DNA of 8,655 nucleotides, from NCBI GenBank assembly GCA_946480635.1, contig CAMLKV010000080.1, positions 1 to 8,655 on the forward strand, written 5' to 3'. The notes under the pieces were generated by a model. It saw only the letters and a program-made list of their open reading frames with translations. It searched no databases and was not told the DNA's origin. Source of the stretch: an uncultured Flavobacterium sp. Lineage in GTDB: Bacteria > Bacteroidota > Bacteroidia > Flavobacteriales > Flavobacteriaceae. Positions 6,591 through 8,655 of the stretch are shown here, in pieces. How positions within the stretch are numbered: the first letter of the stretch is position 1; every line of letters starts with the position of its first letter. Made by a program: the position numbers and the translations under genes.

Positions 6591-7802
6591 ATGACAATTA
6601 AACATACTGTAAATATAATCCTACTAACATTCTTTTTAATTATCTCATCTTCATGTAGTGAGAAAAAAAAGGAACTAAAAATAAAAAAAGAAAAATCAAA
6701 AGTTGGTGCTGTATATGCGATGCTTCCATTTGATAATAACTTACCAGAGATTAACAAAACAGAAGCACAAAAAATAAAAAACACCATTCAAGAGTTCTAT
6801 AATAAAGTATATGTCCCTAACGATTTCTCTGGAAGTATGCTTGTTGCAAAAAATGGGCATATTATTTATGAGAGCTATAGAGGTATGTCCAACTTTGAAG
6901 AAAAGAAAGCTATAACAGCAGAGACTCCAATACATATTGCTTCACTGAGTAAAGTTTTGACTGCAACTGCTACAATGTTACTTGTTGACTCTAAACAAAT
7001 CAAATTAGATCAAAAAGTAAACACAATCCTTGACGATTTCCCTTATGAAGATGTAACCGTAAGAACGCTACTCAATCATCGAAGTGGCATTAGAAATTAC
7101 AGCTATTTTACTGATAAAAGTAGTGAGTGGAGTAAAAGAGATACACTACGAAACAAAGATCTTATTCCGTTTATAAATAAATTTAATGTTCAACTTGAAT
7201 TTAAAACAGACTCAAGATTCAGTTACTGTAACACTAATTACGCGCTATTAGCTTTAATTATAGAGAAAGTGACCAAAATGGATTATCGTAGTGCAATGAA
7301 AAAATTAATTTTTGAACCACTAGATATGAAAAACACATTTGTTTTCGATTTAAAAAAAGATTCAAAAACTGCCAGTCATTCTTACAAAGGAAACAAGATA
7401 AGATACGCATACAATTATCTTGATGATATTTACGGAGACAAAAATATATATTCAACCTCAAGAGATATTCTAAAATTTGATATGGCTACTTATAGTCCCA
7501 CTTTTTTAAACAAAAAATTACTTTCAGAAATGTTTAAAGGATATAGCTATGAAAGTAAAGGAACCAGAAATTATGGTTTGGGGATAAGACTTTTAGAATG
7601 GGAAGATGGCAAAAAGATGTTTTATCATAATGGATGGTGGCACGGAAATACCTCGGCATACATTAAACTTAAAGATGAAAAAGTTACATTAATATGTTTA
7701 TCTAACAAGTACACCAGATGTACTTATCGATTAAAATTATTGTCGTCACTTTTTGGAGATTATCCATTTGAAATAAAAAGTAAAGAAGAAACTTTGGAAT
7801 AA
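6591..7802 (+). CDS. Lipoprotein serine hydrolase, class C beta-lactamase-like fold
   Basis: The protein has 403 residues. The N-terminus is a lipoprotein signal: hydrophobic residues 8-18, then lipobox SSSC with Cys22 as the lipidation site, followed by a very Lys/Glu-rich linker (23-38). The penicillin-binding-protein/beta-lactamase fold carries its three motifs in order. They are SLSK (S118 nucleophile, K121), YCN (Y212, N214) and HNG (346-348) in place of KTG. The HNG form is common in class C-like esterases and peptidases of this family, so true beta-lactamase activity is unlikely to be the main role. The substrate could be a D-amino-acid peptide, a cell-wall fragment or an ester. It is anchored in the envelope. 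The gene seems monocistronic, and no clear terminator precedes the tmRNA promoter that follows immediately. Confidence 0.9.
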   Translation: MTIKHTVNIILLTFFLIISSSCSEKKKELKIKKEKSKVGAVYAMLPFDNNLPEINKTEAQKIKNTIQEFYNKVYVPNDFSGSMLVAKNGHIIYESYRGMSNFEEKKAITAETPIHIASLSKVLTATATMLLVDSKQIKLDQKVNTILDDFPYEDVTVRTLLNHRSGIRNYSYFTDKSSEWSKRDTLRNKDLIPFINKFNVQLEFKTDSRFSYCNTNYALLALIIEKVTKMDYRSAMKKLIFEPLDMKNTFVFDLKKDSKTASHSYKGNKIRYAYNYLDDIYGDKNIYSTSRDILKFDMATYSPTFLNKKLLSEMFKGYSYESKGTRNYGLGIRLLEWEDGKKMFYHNGWWHGNTSAYIKLKDEKVTLICLSNKYTRCTYRLKLLSSLFGDYPFEIKSKEETLE

Positions 7803-7820
7803 AATTTGATATAATTTTAG

Positions 7821-7828
7821 TACTTTTG
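7821..7828 (+). promoter_or_regulatory. -7 element of the tmRNA promoter
   Basis: TACTTTTG matches TAnnTTTG exactly and ends 12 nt before the mature 5' end of tmRNA at 7840. TTTG occurs at 7805-7808 (spacer 12) and 7793-7796 (spacer 24), neither ideal, so the -33 element is uncertain. Confidence 0.5.
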
Positions 7829-7839
7829 CCAAAATACTG

Positions 7840-8233
7840 GGGGTCGACTGGTTTTGACAGCGAGTGGAATTAATCAGTAAGCATGTTGAGCATTGAGGTG
7901 TTGCTCATTAATATAATGTCTCAAATTTTTACACGGCGAAAATAATTACGCTTTAGCTGCTTAATCCGAATTATAGTACGATTTGCCTAGTCCCGACAAG
8001 GTCGGGAAGCTAGATTCTCCTCAAAAGCCTTGGTTTATGGCGGTTGATTTAGGGGAACCGTAAAAGTAAACCTAGAGAAGGTAATGCTTTGAATCCTTCT
8101 TGACATTTATAAAGCTAAGCTAAAGGTTGCTGTTCTTGGCATCGCTTTTAGTCGAAAATTTAATCAAGAACTAAACATGTAGAAAGCTTTTTGATTGCTT
8201 GTTTGGACGAGAGTTCGATTCTCTCCGACTCCA
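7840..8233 (+). ncRNA. ssrA: Transfer-messenger RNA (tmRNA)
   Basis: This is a one-piece tmRNA of about 394 nt that rescues stalled ribosomes with SmpB and tags the unfinished peptide. The acceptor stem pairs GGGGTCG (7840-7846) with CGACTCC (8226-8232), with one G-U pair, and A8233 is the discriminator. The T-arm is GAGAG-TTCGATT-CTCTC (8209-8225). The tag reading frame lies at 7935-7964. The hairpin CCCGAC-AAG-GTCGGG is visible directly after the tag region and fits a pseudoknot stem. CCA is not encoded, since the genome reads CA after the discriminator, so it must be added after transcription. Five G residues occur at the 5' end. I begin at the second G because it gives a proper seven-base-pair acceptor. 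Confidence 0.97.
7935..7964 (+). other. tmRNA proteolysis tag frame, GENNYALAA
   Basis: The resume codon GGC at 7935-7937 opens a nine-codon frame, GENNYALAA, which ends in TAA at 7962-7964. The ALAA end is the usual signal for ClpXP-type proteases. The tag form is typical of Bacteroidota. Confidence 0.95.
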
Positions 8234-8256
8234 CAAAATTAATCTTATTTAGTACC

Positions 8257-8292
8257 AAAAGCCTGTAAATCGTATGATTTACAGGCTTTTTT
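8257..8292 (+). terminator. Rho-independent terminator of tmRNA
   Basis: AGCCTGTAAATC (8260-8271), loop GTAT, GATTTACAGGCT (8276-8287) form a perfect 12-bp stem that extends through A-T pairs. Six T residues follow (8287-8292). It begins about 24 nt after the mature tmRNA 3' end and separates tmRNA from the integrase gene. Confidence 0.93.
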
Positions 8293-8335
8293 GTTTTGAT
8301 TACAATTCAAATTATTCATGAATTAACAAATCGTA

Positions 8336-8397
8336 GGTGTTCAATTCGGTTACCAGAAAAACTAAAAATAAAGGTAACCGAATTTGATAAAAACACC
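8336..8397. repeat. Nested inverted repeat between tmRNA and integrase
   Basis: AATTCGGTTACC (8343-8354) and GGTAACCGAATT (8373-8384) are perfect 12-bp inverted repeats with an 18-nt spacer. They are nested within GGTGTT (8336-8341) and AACACC (8392-8397). No T-tract follows, so it does not look like a terminator. Its place before a tyrosine recombinase gene suggests recombinase or accessory-protein binding sites, or an operator. This role is inferred. Confidence 0.7.
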
Positions 8398-8407
8398 AGT
8401 AAAATAA

Positions 8408-8426
8408 GGTGTTCACAAAATGAACA
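8408..8426. repeat. Second inverted repeat, TGTTCA-N5-TGAACA, sharing GGTGTTCA with the first
   Basis: TGTTCA (8410-8415) and TGAACA (8421-8426) are perfect inverted repeats. GGTGTTCA at 8408-8415 is a direct copy of 8336-8343 in the larger palindrome. The site abuts the -33 element of the integrase promoter at 8429, a good position for an operator controlling the integrase. Confidence 0.6.
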
Positions 8427-8428
8427 TC

Positions 8429-8458
8429 TTGTATTTAATTGATATATAATTTAATTTG
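8429..8458 (+). promoter_or_regulatory. Promoter of the integrase gene
   Basis: TTG at 8429-8431, 19 nt, then TTAATTTG at 8451-8458 match the Bacteroidota consensus with one mismatch in the -7 element. Transcription would start near 8465, about 16 nt before the ATG. Confidence 0.5.
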
Positions 8459-8480
8459 ATTAACCGTAAATCAACGCAAA

Positions 8481-8655
8481 ATGAAACATAAAATATCTAT
8501 ACTCTTCTACTCTAAGAGTTCAAAGTCTCAGAAAAATGGTTTAATACCTGTGTATTTAAGAATTACTGTAAATGGAATTAGGATTGAGCTAAGTACTTCA
8601 AAATTTATTGATGCTAAAAAGTGGAATAGTTCTGGAGGCAAAATGAAAGGCTCTT
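8481..8655 (+). CDS. Tyrosine recombinase/integrase, N-terminal part (partial at right edge)
   Basis: The first 58 codons are present and the frame is still open at the window edge. The segments ILFYSKSSKSQKNGLIPVYL, ITVNGIRIELSTSKFIDAKKWN and the following Gly/Lys stretch are typical of the Arm DNA-binding domain that starts Bacteroidota tyrosine recombinases (Arm-DNA-bind_5 type, as in conjugative transposon and genomic-island integrases). The catalytic domain with its Arg, His and Tyr residues lies outside, so activity cannot be judged. The ATG fits the promoter at 8429-8458 and the usual N-terminus of the family. It follows tmRNA at 247 nt in the same direction, a position often held by integrases of elements that insert into the tmRNA 3' end. 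Confidence 0.88.
   Translation, partial: MKHKISILFYSKSSKSQKNGLIPVYLRITVNGIRIELSTSKFIDAKKWNSSGGKMKGS

Noticed and set aside
6584..6935. Two short - strand open frames over the start of the serine hydrolase gene
   Set aside because: They mirror the lipoprotein signal and Lys-rich linker of the real gene and carry no domain. Phe/Ser/Cys-rich shadows are expected in this composition.
7258..7461. 67-codon - strand open frame inside the serine hydrolase gene
   Set aside because: It is antisense to the catalytic region between the YCN and HNG motifs, and no support of its own is seen.
6591..7802. Calling the serine hydrolase an antibiotic-resistance beta-lactamase
   Set aside because: SxxK and YxN motifs are shared by a large family of esterases and peptidases, the third motif is HNG rather than KTG, and nothing nearby suggests resistance.
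8265..8472. GTAAATC present in the tmRNA terminator stem (8265-8271) and again before the integrase (8466-8472) as a possible att duplication
   Set aside because: A 7-bp match in A+T-rich DNA is easily chance, and one copy is fixed by the terminator stem. No longer identity surrounds it.

Overview
The window looks like chromosomal DNA of a member of the Bacteroidota, most likely the family Flavobacteriaceae. The DNA is strongly A+T-rich by eye. Promoters fit the TTG...TAnnTTTG pattern of this phylum and Shine-Dalgarno sites are hard to see. The tmRNA encodes the tag GENNYALAA, and the integrase start at the right edge belongs to the Bacteroidota-type tyrosine recombinases. The genus cannot be fixed from the sequence alone.

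Left part (1-3700, all + strand): the tail of an unrecognised gene is followed by a cluster of six genes. They are a 94-residue three-helix membrane protein, a 202-residue six-helix membrane protein, a 134-residue membrane protein with one EF-hand calcium-binding loop, a small winged-helix regulator that starts with TTG inside the EF-hand gene, a 102-residue three-helix membrane protein, and CreD. The same 29-bp motif, an ACTTTG-N5-CAAAGT inverted repeat followed by TCTTTTAAAT, stands before the first gene and again before the 102-residue gene. At the first copy it covers the promoter -7 element. The simplest reading is a two-transcript regulon in which the regulator controls both its own operon and the creD pair. 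A rho-independent hairpin closes the cluster.

Middle part (3695-6590): two genes on the - strand, each apparently with its own promoter. One is a secreted M28-family zinc peptidase with all expected metal ligands. The other is an NAD(P)-dependent oxidoreductase of the alanine dehydrogenase/saccharopine dehydrogenase superfamily that most resembles the lysine-ketoglutarate reductase domain. A divergent promoter region separates it from the next gene.

Right part (6591-8655, + strand): a lipoprotein serine hydrolase of the class C beta-lactamase-like fold is followed by ssrA (tmRNA) with its terminator. About 90 bp dense in inverted repeats comes next, then a promoter and the first 58 codons of a tyrosine recombinase that runs off the window. 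Because tmRNA 3' ends are common integration targets, this edge may be the left boundary of an integrated element. The cargo, if there is one, lies outside the window.

I see no wholly new system that can be demonstrated from this window. The two best candidates for a second look are the regulator/EF-hand/CreD membrane cluster with its twin operators and the repeat-rich ssrA-integrase junction.
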